Source of the DNA: Oxytricha trifallax | Lineage: Eukaryota; Ciliophora; Spirotrichea; Sporadotrichida; Oxytrichidae | Reading direction: 5' to 3' | Assembly: GCA_000711775.1 (NCBI GenBank) | Contig: ARYC01018502.1 | Coordinates: forward strand, 1 to 64,000 | DNA: 64,000 nt | Shown here: piece by piece, positions 1 to 15,445 of the stretch | Layout of the letters: the number at the start of each line of letters is the position of its first letter | Position numbering within the stretch: position 1 is the first letter of the stretch | Translations under genes and position numbers: made by a program | Notes under the pieces: generated by a model | Databases searched by the model: none | What the model saw: only the letters and a program-made list of their open reading frames with translations | What the model was told of the DNA's origin: nothing

Positions 1-14
1 AATAAATATAAAAA

Positions 15-951
15 ATGGAAAGTGAAAAAGCATAGAAAGTGCCCAAGAACAAAAGTTCAAAGCCAATCAAAAAGGAAAAGAATTAGGAATAAGTTAAAGA
101 AAAGAAGGAGAAGAAGCCATAATAATATTTGTATTTTGATTTTTAAATTGCAAAATAAAAATAGAATTATGTTTTAATTTTAGCCATAGCTTTAAAAACC
201 AGCTGATCCAATGAAGAAGAAACTAAAGTTCCAATAGATGAAAGATAAAAAGAAGCAAATTAGTTTACTCTTTAAAGATAGAGTTCCAGATAGAACAGAC
301 TCCGATAGTCTGGCATCATACATGAACTCAGAAATAGTAAGACATATTGCTTACTCAAGAGTCAAGAAAAACATGGATGAGAAAGTCATGAGAGCTATGG
401 ACAAATTCGAGAAAAAGCAAGAGAATTTGTTTGATCTAGATAACGTTGACTAAACACTCATAAAATCAACTATTGCCACTACTATATACAAGCTGGTTGA
501 TAATCTTAGAGTTTAAGATGTTAAGGTCAAAAGCTTGGGCATACCTTAGATAATGATCATAACTCCTGACACCTAGAAAGTTGTAGATGTGTACTAGGAA
601 TTAAAGACTACCTATGCAAACGACAAGAAAGGTACCATTCCAGTAAGAGTTTCAAAGTTGTTTGCCAAGCATATTTCCATCGAAGATCATGAGAAATACC
701 TAAAATCTGAATAAAAGGGTGAATTCATAAATGTTTATGTAGGTACTCCAAACAGAATCAAGAAGCTTGTTGAAAGAGGTGCAATTTCAGTCAAGAAATC
801 AACTTTCAAGCATTTATTAATTGACTCACACTTGTCTGCTAAAAGTCAAAGTCTCTTTGATATTACGGAAACTAGAGATGACACATTTGACCTATTGATC
901 CTCTCATAAAAGCATCTTCTCAAGAAAAATCTTCTCGTCACTGTTATTTGA
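15..951 (+). CDS. CMS1: Cms1-like ribosome biogenesis protein (two MDSs)
   Basis: Probable homologue of Cms1/CMSS1, a nucleolar protein linked to 90S pre-ribosome (U3 snoRNP) function. With TAA/TAG as Gln and one 67-bp IES (115-181) removed, the frame runs from ATG at 15 to TGA at 949-951. This gives 870 nt, or 289 residues, close to yeast Cms1 (about 291). The first ~60 residues are very rich in Lys, Glu and Gln, as in the family. The middle carries the Rossmann-like core, including VGTPNRIKKLVE, which resembles the conserved GTP-x-RI element of the family. The IES lies in the basic N-terminal tail. A more upstream start cannot be excluded because the window begins 14 bases before this ATG. 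The family assignment rests on that motif, the length and the basic tail. Confidence 0.72.
115..181. other. IES, 67 bp, pointer AGCCATA
   Basis: The 7-bp repeat AGCCATA occurs at 115-121 and 182-188. The 67 bp counted from the first copy to just before the second are AT-rich, and deleting them joins the Lys-rich N-terminal frame to the main Cms1-like frame in phase. There is no GT-AG solution that keeps phase, so this is an IES rather than an intron. Confidence 0.8.
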
Positions 952-1118
952 GTAATACCAAAAGTATTTTATTTCCTTAATTAAGAACATCATTAAACTT
1001 AATTTATTGATAATACATAAACATTTTACAAAGATATAACTAACTATATATCATAGATCTATCTCTCTTTTCATCATCAAATATAATTAATGACTAAATT
1101 AATTCTATAAAATTTAAA

Positions 1119-4782
<3,664 letters not shown>

Positions 4783-5049
4783 AATAGTTAGAACAAAACT
4801 AAAACTTAATTTAATTAATTGTCTGTAATAACTTATACGATTTAAGAAATTAATGATAAAATCTTTAACAACTTAATAATTATAGTTAGATTATTTTATC
4901 AATTTGGTTGTTGTTATAATCTGTCTAGGTCTCTACTGAATGTCATAATCAAAAACATCAAGAAGTATAGCATGAAATATAAACTAAAATAATTCTATTA
5001 TATGCAATCTACTTCAACCATTTGATTATTTTTAAAATTAATACATATA

Positions 5050-6214
5050 ATTAACAAAATATAGAACCACGGCAAAGAGAGACATTTGATCTTTCTTGAA
5101 GAATCGATTGCCCACTTACATGTCGATATATAACAAACCAGGTCCAGTCACATTTACGAATTTGCCTCTACTAGAAAAACTTTACAAAATCCCACCTTAG
5201 CCGATGTCTCTCTATATGCTAATAGATTGACTGAATGCTACTATACATTCAGGTCTGATCTTAAATATAATTAATATTGCCAGTTTATATAGTAATTTAC
5301 AATACTAATTTATTAGCTGGAGTATATATAAAATGAAATATAATAATCTTCATTTTCTCATTGGCTCCAAGTGTTTTCTCAATAAAATTACTTTGACTCT
5401 GTAAAAAAACCAATTCTTATGAGGGTTTGAGCAATTCTTAAAACTACTCTGCCATAGATTTTTCGTCTTCAGAATTGACTTTCAGGATTTCTTGTACAGT
5501 TTGAGTAATAATCGCATCTGTATCTAACTTCTTGGACTTTATTTATTTCAACCCTACTGATGACCTGCTTTCTTAGTTCCATGTCCTAAAAAATGATTTA
5601 ATCAAATATGAGATTTGCATTTGAAATAATTTCATTAAAAGTTTTCGTACTGTTGTGAATAAGGAACTAATTCTACGTTATGCGTGCGAGCTAACACGTA
5701 TTTTTCTTTCACTATCATTTTCTCAGTCACCTCATTATCAATAATTCAATCAATTATATCAATATTCTTTAAATAAAATCTGTTAATTTATTGGATAATG
5801 CAATAATGATGACTCTTCCTTTCATGACCTGCATACCAACATATCCAATGGATCCTGAAACATTTTTCAACTCAATGCAAATCTCACTTCGCTTTAAAGC
5901 CAACCAATTACTACAGTCAAATTATTAAAAATCCATCTTATTTATAGCAATCACATGATTTAAACTTCCTGCATTCTCTCATTTTAAATGAGTATACAGG
6001 TAGAAATTACAGATTTAACTTACTATATTCTCACTGCTATACTGTTTATTAGGTGTCTGGATGTTATGTTATCACTGGAGTAGAGTACAGCATCACGCCT
6101 TGATACTATAGCTTGACCAGGCATCATCACAATTTAGAGTGTTTGCTTCTCACCACCGAGGATTTAGTAGGTCACTGATTCCGCATAGCGCTTTCGATTT
6201 ATCAATTCCTTCAT
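5050..6214 (-). CDS. AIM24: AIM24/TIGR00266-like protein, segmented
   Basis: Resembles the AIM24 (altered inheritance of mitochondria 24) / TIGR00266 beta-sandwich family, whose molecular role is poorly defined. The start is ATG at 6214 (MKELINRKRYAES). The N-terminal piece has YQILGGEKQTLQIVMMPGQA and DAVLYSSDNI, like the family opening. Middle pieces carry SGSIGYVGMQVMKG and KYVLARTHNVELVPY. The piece at about 5270-5050 has RPECIVAFSQSISIQ and KFVNVTGPGLLYIDM, the strongest family signature (VAF..S.S and TGPG..Y). The pieces are separated by AT-rich IESs near 5735-5775 and 5900-6050. Between the VPYSQQYEN piece and the TGPG piece lies another coding-like stretch (5350-5590) that does not fit the family order, so the exact assembly and 3' end are unresolved. 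Divergent from the coiled-coil gene starting at 6487. Confidence 0.6.
5350..5592 (-). other. Coding-like segment of uncertain place within the AIM24-like locus
   Basis: Read on the - strand, one frame gives KKLDTDAIITQTVQEIL, EDEKSMAEQFQELLKPSQE and ends LEPMRK then TGA at 5350-5352. Composition is typical of a real C-terminus (TAA/TAG used as Gln, amphipathic helix). It lies physically between two parts of the AIM24-like protein. It may be the true C-terminal MDS in scrambled order, part of an alternative exon, or chance. A second frame over the same DNA is also open for ~37 codons. Confidence 0.35.
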
Positions 6215-6486
6215 TTTATTAAAGATTATAAATATAGATTTTTGAATCTTAAACACAAAAGATAATCAATTTCGAGCTATAGATTAGAAATAAGTCATTG
6301 TGAATTGTGAATTATCTGATAGTATTTAAGATAAATTTATATATAAAAAAACAATATAATATATTATAATTAACAAAATGTAAGTAAACAATCAATATAA
6401 ATCCAACAAACACTTTAATCGTCAATAAAAGTATTGATAAAAATAAACATTACTATAGGTCCCAAAAAAGTAGCAATAGAAAGAAA

Positions 6487-8743
6487 ATGACAGATAATAA
6501 ATAAGATGATGCACTGGCAACTGAGACTTTTTATATAATAAATTCTTAAGATTAAATCGAACAAACTAGATTCGATATGTATGAGTTTAAATAGGCGTTT
6601 TAATCCATTAATGACTTAATTCAACAGCAATTAATATAAGTAAGTTATAAAAAAGATAACACTACAAGAAAATTACAATTTACAAACTAAATTTAATAAA
6701 TGATCAATTTTATCTTTGTAGGTTATATCTACTGAGGAAGCAGCTCCCATAAATCAATTAATATCAGAAGCAAACTAAAAATTGCTAAAAATAGATTAAA
6801 ACTTAGAAAATTTAGCTATTTCCCTTTCACAAAAACTTTTCGAATCAACCTAAGAAGACGATGAGCTGTCAAGATCTCTAAAAGACATTGAAGTTACTTA
6901 CAAAAAGAACAAATTAATGCTTGAAAAAGATTTGAATAAAATGGAGTTCAAGCTAACATAGATCAAAGATACGAGGGAGCGAATAGGCATAAAGCACATA
7001 AAAAGTTTGGATATTGTTGAAAAATTTGTTGATAAAGTTATGCCCTCAAATTTAAGTCAAACTGTCAATTTATAGTCTCAAAATAGAAGAGATAATGACA
7101 GAAGAAATCATGATAAAAATTTAGACCAGGTAAATGGCAAACCTTTGCTCTCTCAAAGATCACATAGAAGCAATAAAGTGTAAAATAGTAATGTTAACGG
7201 TAAAAACAATCTCTCTATCAACGATCAAAAAAGCTCAAGATAGTAAAGTGCAAGAGATGGTTAGTATTAGAGTATTCAACCTATGCACTCACATAGAGAC
7301 AGTAATAATTAATTGAGTAGCATAGATTAAATACGCCATGACCTCGAAAACGATGACATATTTGTGATAATGTATGGGGGAGGAGGCTAAAATTCCAATA
7401 AAAACTAGGATCATTAAACCTTTGAATCTTCTATAGATAGAGACTCAGTTGGAGATGAAGAATTTAAGGAAGAGCTGCGGAGAAATGAAACTGGGGTTGA
7501 GGATATGGATAAGAGTGTGTATACTGAATACTAAAAATTAATTGAACTTTAGTCTTAGAAGTAGAAAATTCTTGATTCCTTAAATTAGGATCAGATTGGT
7601 GATAGAGTGGTAAGCTACATTTGTTTTTAATTTTTAAACTATTGCTAATAAAAATTTTAATCTTGATTGTAGTTGATTGACTAGCTATACGATATGGAAA
7701 TAACTAAGCTTAAAAATTAACTTAAGCAAGCGAGAAATTCAGCTGCATAAAGTCATAGAAATTAAGTTAAGCCAATTGAAGTTGCTTCGACTTTAATTAA
7801 CAGTGAAGGGAAATATAAAAGTTAATCTTTAAAGAACTCATAAAAAATCACTTAAAGTAAGAATATATATTGTATTCAAATTGACTTTATACTAGATTTG
7901 AATGATTTCTCTGAGGAGGCAAGCAGGAATTAAAGTGCATTTATATTTTACAAATTAAAATTTAATCGAATTTTTATACAAGTTTATATTGCAATAAGGA
8001 ATGAGTCTATTTAATCCAGCAAGAAACTGTAAAAAATTATAGGTACACCAACCCTGACAAACACATCTTAACGAGATATTAACGAAAACTAAACTTCAAA
8101 TAAAGACTTCTCAACTAATGTCACCGCAACAAAAAATGATCTGAGTCCTTTTAACTCTCAGCCCTAAAAGTCAAGTAGATTGATAAAATTAGCGAAATCC
8201 GAATAACCAAATAGCAATAATATCAATTAGAGTAGTAACTAGCATAGTAGTAGAATTTCAGTCATAAAACCTTTATAATTACATCCCCAAGTCTTATAAT
8301 TCAATGAAAATCAAATAGCGATTGATATACAAAATTTTAATTAACCTTCAAATTTCAATTCTCAAGATAATCTATAGTAAAAACCACAAACATAGTAACA
8401 ATCCTCCTCTATAAAACGAATTCAAATTTAAAACATATAAAACTTTCAAAATTAGCAGCAATAGTTAGTAAATATAAAATAGTAAAAACCCTTTGTTCTG
8501 AACAAGAAGTTTGTAAATTTACTTAAAAAGAATATTTAAACTGACTAAAGCGTGGAAAGACAGTAGCCAATCCAATAATTAAAGAGTTTGGGATATATAT
8601 CTAATAGTGAAGGAAGTAAATAGCTCCAAAATTTATCAAATATAAGTAGTGGTCGAAGACAGTAACAAGAGATAAATCTATCTTAAATTCGATAGAATCA
8701 AGGTATTCCAAATTTTCACAGCTAACTTTCACCAAAGTAATGA
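6487..8743 (+). CDS. Gln/Asn/Ser-rich coiled-coil protein, unknown function
   Basis: Not recognised as a known family. The start is ATG at 6487 (MTDNKQDDALATETF) and the end is TGA at 8741-8743. Two GT-AG introns are clear: 6640-6721 (82 nt) and 7610-7672 (63 nt). A 39-nt candidate (7857-7895) is a multiple of three and would not alter the frame. Residues ~50-170 are heptad-like (SEANQKLLKIDQNLENLA, YKKNKLMLEKDLNKMEFKL) and predict a coiled coil. The rest is low complexity, rich in Gln, Asn and Ser, with a short acidic patch (SVGDEEFKEELRRNE). About 0.7 kb of Gln/Asn/Ser-rich tail follows. The role is unknown; a structural or basal-body-type protein would fit the composition, but this is inference. 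Confidence 0.7.
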
Positions 8744-8809
8744 ATAGAATATATCATAAATGTTTCTTTATTTCCATTTAACTACAATTAATAATTAAAA
8801 CTGTGACAT

Positions 8810-11800
8810 TTGTGTAATAGTAAATTCACTTTATTTTCTCAAAATATAATCAAGTAAACTCTATAAGAATTTAGTCTAAGATAAACAAGATTTGGCAATT
8901 AAGTTTGACAATTTACTTAAGGACTTCCTTCAAGCTCAATCAGCTAAGTTCCCCGATTTGAAGCTGAAAGATTTATACTCAGGTATGTTTAGTCCATACT
9001 ATTCAGCAAAGCAACTACAAGACTTTAATAATTAGTAAGAAAAGAAAGTGGAGAAAAGTGTACCTAATAGCTAAGGTTTATCGTTTTTATATATTTTCTT
9101 CAAGTTTTAATCCCTTTATTAATCGATTTTATAATAAATATAGCAAATAGTTTCAAAATTCTTTATTAAAAAAAGGAGCTATAAGTGCAAACAAAGAAGG
9201 AGGTAGTTAATAGTAAGCAGCAAATTCAGGAAGTAACAACAATAACAACTCAAAACAATATGTTAAGAAACAACCAAAGTTATGATTTTAGATTTGTTAA
9301 CGATTAATAACAAATTATATAAATTTTTCCAGTAAATTATAAAACCAAAGTAGAACCAATTCTAGTCTAATAAGTTAGAAGGTTTTATTGATGAGATGCT
9401 TGGTGCTCTCGCAGAAGCAACCAAAAAGGACTATGCATAAATCGATGATGATATAAAAGATAGAGCTCTTCAGCATTTCAAGGCTGAATTCGGTTATCAA
9501 GAGCTAAAATACAGAATATTTTAGATTTTGGATTCTAGACTTGCTACTTTTAAAACTCATTTCTTAATTCGTTTTAATGAGAAATTTTTATTATTCTTTC
9601 CTAAAAATATATCTTAAAAATAAAACACTTGATATAAAACTCAGTTCCAAGCCAGAATATACTAAAAGGTTATAACTGCAATTCAAAAGTGCAACATCTT
9701 GGACATTCAAGAAATCAACGTGCTTTTCTTGAAAGCCAAGCGATTCCTAACCAAGGAAAGCGTTAAGAAGGAGAAAGTCAAGATCAGAAATGACATTAAG
9801 AGTAATTTCATAGCAGGGATGGGAGCAGTCGATCACCCAGACAAGGGTGTATTTGTGAATGCCAAAGGTGAACTGAAACAAGAAACAGATAGTGATGACA
9901 GTGGCTTTGAGGATGTAGAGGATGACGTTGAAGATTACGAGTCAGAGGAAGACAACAAGAATCAAGGAAGTGGAAACAACAAGAGTAGCGACAACAAACA
10001 GCAATAAGTGAAGATGATTCACAGATACTCATCAGACAGTGCGGAGTTGTTCAAGCAACCACCACCAAAGAACAAGAGACATCAGAAGGAAGACCCAGCT
10101 AACACCATGTACTTGAAGTCATTCAGAGACAAAACATCCAATAAAGTATTTAATAAGATTGATGTAATTATTTTATACTTTTAAAAACAGAAACTGAACA
10201 AGCGAATCACTATTTTGATATTAGAACTCAACATACTATTTCTCCAGAGCACAAATAATAAAGATATTTAATTAAAATAGAAAAATAATTGATGAAGACA
10301 AAAATTTATATATTCAAGTAAATAAATTAAATAGCAATTGAAATCAGTGAAAGGACAGAAGATGCTGCTTGGTGTTGAAGGAATTATAAAGCAAATTTAT
10401 AAAGAGCAGAGTGTCAGCAGGGAGGATTTAGCGATCAGAGACAGAGTCATCAACAACATCAAGAATTCCATATTAATAAATTATATTTTATAATTATTAC
10501 TATTTTAATATATTGAATAATTTTGAGAGCATAAATATCTTAATGTTTTTTATTACTAAATGCCTTCAAAAACACTAATGACAGAGAATATCCTGCTCTA
10601 TTAACTGGATAATTAAGAATCAGTGGTTTTGGTAGTTGCCAAAACGGACTTTGGAATGTTGAAAAATCTATAATAGACTTTTATTAATAAATATCATGAT
10701 TTTTTTTATTAATAAATATTTATAACTCTATGATAATAATTATTAAATCGTTGAAAAGTCAGATATTGATGTGACATGTATTATAAGTGAGAAAATAGAG
10801 TTTAACCAGCACTAACTACTAAGAGCATGCACCACAATTATCAAGAAAGTTGCCAAATAAGGCACTCTCATTTTTGTTCCAGCTTCAAGAGTACCGATCT
10901 TAAAATTCCAAGAGAATCAAACAGGTCTAGAAGTTGATTTCAATGTCAACAATATCCTAGGAATCCATAACTCAATAATTTAAAGAACTCTCAATGCAGA
11001 GTATAATCTAATATATAAAAAATTTTCTTCAACTCTGACCTGATATTTACCTATTGTCAAATTGATTAGAGATTCCATATCTTATCACTGTTCTTGAAGT
11101 ACTGGTCCAAAAAGGTTGAAATTATTGGAGCTGCCTATGGACTGCTCAGTTCTTATGCTCTCACTTTAATGTTAATCGCTTTCTTACAAAGCACCTCACC
11201 CCCTGTCTTGCCATGTCTCTAACAAAAGAAACTCAGGGAAAGACAACATAAGAGTTGTATATATTCTTTTACCTAAATGTAGTGTATATTCGTGATTTAA
11301 TTAAAGAGAAATGTGTTCTATCCGATGCCAATTGACTAACTTGAGAGCAAGAGACGCAGAAACGCATTGGGCAGTTCAAAGTCCAAAGATCCAAGTAAAT
11401 CAATGTACTGCCTGACTGAAACGGATACTTTCTTCGAAAATGACTTCAAAGTCATTCAGGAGTTCTACATGCCCAAGGAAAAGAACAATCATTAATCAGT
11501 GATTTTATCCTTTACCATTAATAATTAACTCATATTTTGAATAAGAGCTGCGCTGAATTGATGTATGAATTCTTCTACTTTTACACTTATGTGTTTGATG
11601 CAAACAAGCAAGTCATTGATATCAAGAATGGCACTGGTTACTCCCCCAAGTGTTCAAGAGACAAGTAAACTAATTTACTAATTAAAAACGAAATCATCAG
11701 AAATTCTTAAATTTAATTTTATCCATTCTCAATTGTAGATCCATTTGAACACTAGCGTAATCCAGGATGTAGCGTGTTCATGGGCTCAGACGGTCATAGA

Positions 11801-11851
11801 AAGATTATGATGCATTTCAGATCTGCACTAGATAGATTTAAGCTTAACTGA
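8810..11851 (+). CDS. Cid1/TUTase-like non-canonical nucleotidyltransferase
   Basis: Member of the DNA-polymerase-beta-like family that adds U or A to RNA 3' ends. The core reads RISGFGSCQNGLW then SDIDV (GS motif plus the first catalytic Asp), followed by ASRVPILKF and GLEVDFNVNN (third catalytic Asp). After an interruption come LKYWSKKVEIIGAAYGLLSS, YALTLMLIAFLQ and PPVLPCLQ, diagnostic of TUTase/Trf4 central domains. DPFEHQRNPGCSV near 11740 is the PAP-associated signature. The stop is TGA at 11849-11851. The N-terminal ~400 residues hold helices and a long acidic/Gln stretch (ETDSDDSGFEDVEDD) near 9880-10000. Several AT-rich gaps (about 9540-9660, 10200-10340, 10475-10560, 10685-10745, 11265-11330, 11500-11560, 11665-11740) interrupt the frame as introns or IESs. 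The start codon is not certain; the first secure coding is near 8890. Confidence 0.85.
10164..10190 (+). other. Candidate 27-nt intron
   Basis: GTAATTATT...AAAAACAG lies between NKID and KLNKRITILILELN. Splicing keeps the phase. Introns this short are known in some ciliates; here it is inferred from phase and GT-AG ends only. Confidence 0.45.
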
Positions 11852-12057
11852 ATTCAATGAAAATAAAACTTTCTAAAGAAATGACTGTAAAAACAAATTG
11901 CAAAAAATATAATTCATTTCTTTAAATTAATAAATTCATGCATCAAACATTCATCTATTTATCATATCTTTCCTTTTCTGGTAAGAATGATTAAAAATCA
12001 TAAAGTTTCTTAACGAAAGTAAGATTTATAATTAAAATATCAAAATAAGATAAAAAG

Positions 12058-15000
12058 TCAAAGCTCTTCATTTTAAAACTCTCTACCCTAGATACTCTTC
12101 CTAACACTCCCTTTTTCAATAAATGAGTCTATGAACTGTGATATTTGCTTTCCAGTAGATAATTTCTGAATAAGTTCGTTACCCTAATTTCTACTTGTAG
12201 ATTGTTAATTTTAATACTATTAAATCTAAACTTGCTAATGCTGTTAATCCCGGGAAGGAAGTTGAGATTTATCCAAATTATTACCAAAGAAAGAGTCATT
12301 TGTTTCATTTGGGTTTAGAGAATTTGTAATGTCTTGTTTCTTTTAGAAAAATTGAGGCATTTCTTAAGAAGTTGGAGATTTTATTAGTTCCCAATTCCCT
12401 GGAATTGACTTTAAATTTACTTATTTATAGCTGCTTGAAGATGTAAACTAATATATAGATAAATGAAACCCTTTAAAATCATTCTAAATTTATCCATTTA
12501 GGATGACTTATTTTTGATAACAGGGAAGCGTTGCTTTACATCTATAAACTTGTCTCTATTACTTAATCTCTAAGTTTGTTAAATCTAGGAATTTTAACCT
12601 GATGTTAAACTTGTTATTAAATTTTCATTCTTAATTTCTTAGAAAGTTTCATTTTGCTAATAATCAATGCTCTTCCTGGGAATACTACTTTGTGATTGAT
12701 TAACTTAATAACCATTATTCGAATAATATCTAAAAGCTCCACTGCCTTGTTTTCTCATAGTTTTCTACTATTGCTCTTGCAATTAAGCATTCTTCATTTT
12801 TGGAAATCTATTTGTTAGCTTATTTTAAGAAGCAAGTGAGTCTTATTAAGGAGGCAATCTTTGAGAATAGAGGTTGTTGTTTTAAAAGGCTTCAATTGAT
12901 TTGTAGTCCAAATTCAGAGATTTATTCATTTCTTAACTTAAATCTTAGTTTAAGTTTGTTGTTTTAGGAGATCTCATGCCTTAGTGATGATAGTTGTTTT
13001 GTGAGATGTTGATTTTATTAGGTTTACCCCCTAATTGAGAAAACACGGCATTTACTGGTTGCTGAGGTTAAGAATACAAAGTTTACATTTGATTTACACC
13101 AAACTTCATAAGGTTATCAAAGTCTCTTACAAACAGCTTTCCAAACTATATAAATAACCTGTCTAAAACGCTTTTAAAGTTATTCTCACACTCTTATAGA
13201 AGTTTCTTGCCTTGCTTTTCTGTCATGTCTGTATAAAATACTTTACTCTTAGGGGAAGCTGCAAGATGATAGATATACTTGCCTTACATGACATACTCCA
13301 GATATTCATCAGGTATTCTGACAGCTATTACATAAAGCTTATATCTGGAGCGTGAAATCTCTATGATGTAAAACCTTGGCTTATGAGCTTTCCTAATATT
13401 GAAAGTTATTGGATGAATCTCTCTACAATCTTCTCTATAAAGAACTATACGCTCTTAATCGATATCATTTCTGAATTTTATATTCAAGGGTTTTATTTGA
13501 GATGTTTAATTGATGCTTAAATCAATAGGGTTGCTTAACTGCTTTAGATATTTGAAAGGCTTTAAATTATTTAGAACTCTTGGAGATGCAAAGTTACTAC
13601 TAATTTATTGATTATTCAGACCGTATCTCAAGTTTGTTCTGCTTGTGTCTTAATCAATCTAGTCCATAAGTATCTTAGCATCATTACTGTGTTGTCTGCT
13701 GTGAAAATGACTCACAGTTTAATGAAGTTTATTTTTGACTTTCTATTCAGGAGTCATTCTATTTGGAGATCCTTGTAGATCACTATTTATGAATCTTGAG
13801 TTCTCTTCTTTGTGATCCTAACCTTGATCTTACCCACTTAGCAAAATAGGTCCACCTTAGTTCAGTTTTTCAAACATTTGCCTATCAGTCTTTTATTTTT
13901 AATCGCGCTCTTTCTTCTCTGCTGTCCTTACTTCATTAATTAATTCTTCCATTTCATCATCAGTCATTAATTCCGGAGGTTAGGTTACTAACTCCCCACC
14001 TGATATTACTACTTCCTTCCTTGAATCTAAATCCAAATATAAAATAACATGAAAAGATGATGTTAACTGTAAAACTGAATGATATATTTATTAATCTATA
14101 AATAAAAATATCCAAGTTGGATGGAAAGCCATTATATGCATTAGGAATTCTAATTTTCTTATTCTAAAACTTCATAGCTTTAGAGAGTGAACCAGCCCTA
14201 CTTCTAGTCGTAGATAACTTTCTCGTAGAATCTCTTTAATCATATTGCTCTGGGTACTCAGATCTCATGCGCAAAATTTACTCTTTTTTATCGTGATCCT
14301 GCTTAAATCTATCCTAATCATAATGACTTTTCTGTTGTCTCAATCTATCTAGCATCATCTATAAAAATACACATTACAATATCCTTTTATGATAATTTCC
14401 TTAGTTATTCTTACCCTATTTTCATTGTTAATTATTGACATTTGCTTCTATCGATTGCGTTTATTAAGACTTCTTCTGCTTACACTCCCAGCTATAACTG
14501 TACTATGATTTAAGTTATGATTTTATTTCCCTCCTCGAATGCTTCTACTGCTCTCATCCCCACTATCTTCATTAACCAAACTGTCCTTTCTTAACAGATT
14601 CATAGTTTAGTTGATTTAAGCAGCTGTGTGAGAATAATTGTGATTGTGATGAGATTTATAGAGGGTTGTGCTTTTATTTGTGGGGGGAGGCCTGGGGATT
14701 GAGCTTTCTTCACTGTTCATTATCATTGTCATTTTTTCAAGGAGAATCCTGTTTGCTCTCTCCACTTCAGTTAATCTATCTAAATAGAATAAAAGTTAAT
14801 AATCCGATAAAAAATCAAAATATGTGTCTATCTTAATATGAAACAATCTGATCATCCATAACTTTTTTATTGCAAAATTATAAAATTTCATCTATAATTA
14901 ACTTCTAAAATATATGTTGCGTTAATAAAAAACTAGAATTTATTAATTGTAACTTAATCAAGCATTTTAATTTATCATTATCAAGTTGAATTTATGGAAT

Positions 15001-15284
15001 TTTTATTTCTTAAAATCACATTTTATATTTACACTATATATTTCATTCTCACAATATTCTCATTTATTTTTAACTTGCTTACCTTCCTCTAGTTGCCGTC
15101 GTTTAGACTTAAGCAGTGGAAACTTCAAACTCGATGGCATGGTGGTATCTGTCTGAGGCTTTGCCTGTGAAATCTTCTTCTTATGCATTTCAAATTGCTG
15201 TTATTGCCATTTTTTCTTCAATATTTTATTCACAAAAGCCTGGCCTCCACTAGCCACTGGAGTGGAATGAGTTGATGTTTTCAT
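12058..15284 (-). CDS. CFAP97-like ciliary protein
   Basis: The start is ATG at 15284 (MKTSTHSTPVASGGQAFVNK). An exon ends at ...KRRQLEE followed by GTAAGC, and the next exon begins DRLTEVERANRILLEKM. That pattern (R..EvEreN..LL.kM) is the hallmark of the CFAP97/hemingway (KIAA1430) domain found in cilium proteins. A later part has RMMLDRLRQQKSHYDQDRF, also typical of the family. The remainder is a long, poorly conserved tail rich in Ser, Asn, Gln and Arg, with a segment near 13400-13100 that looks folded (KPRFYIIEISRSRYKLY, IRKAHK). The end is TGA at 12058-12060 after GRENEEL-like sequence. The N-terminal exon junctions near 15085 and 14770 and the gap near 14090-14040 are introns or IESs. 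Convergent with the TUTase-like gene (207 bp apart). Confidence 0.7.
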
Positions 15285-15445
15285 TAAAGTTATAATTTTA
15301 TTTTAATTGTTTTTTATTTAATTGTATCTATTTTATAAGTAATTTAGTTAGTATTGCTTCTTTAATATTGATTCATAATGTTAAAATATATAATGAAAAA
15401 AAGAATAAATTAAGATTTATTAATACCTATAATGTGATTTTATTA

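Noticed and set aside
5060-5270. + strand frame KERHLIFLEESIAHLHVDIQ as a Mediator-like protein
   Set aside because: The opposite strand carries the TGPG..Y and IVAF signatures of the AIM24 family, matching the neighbouring pieces on that strand.
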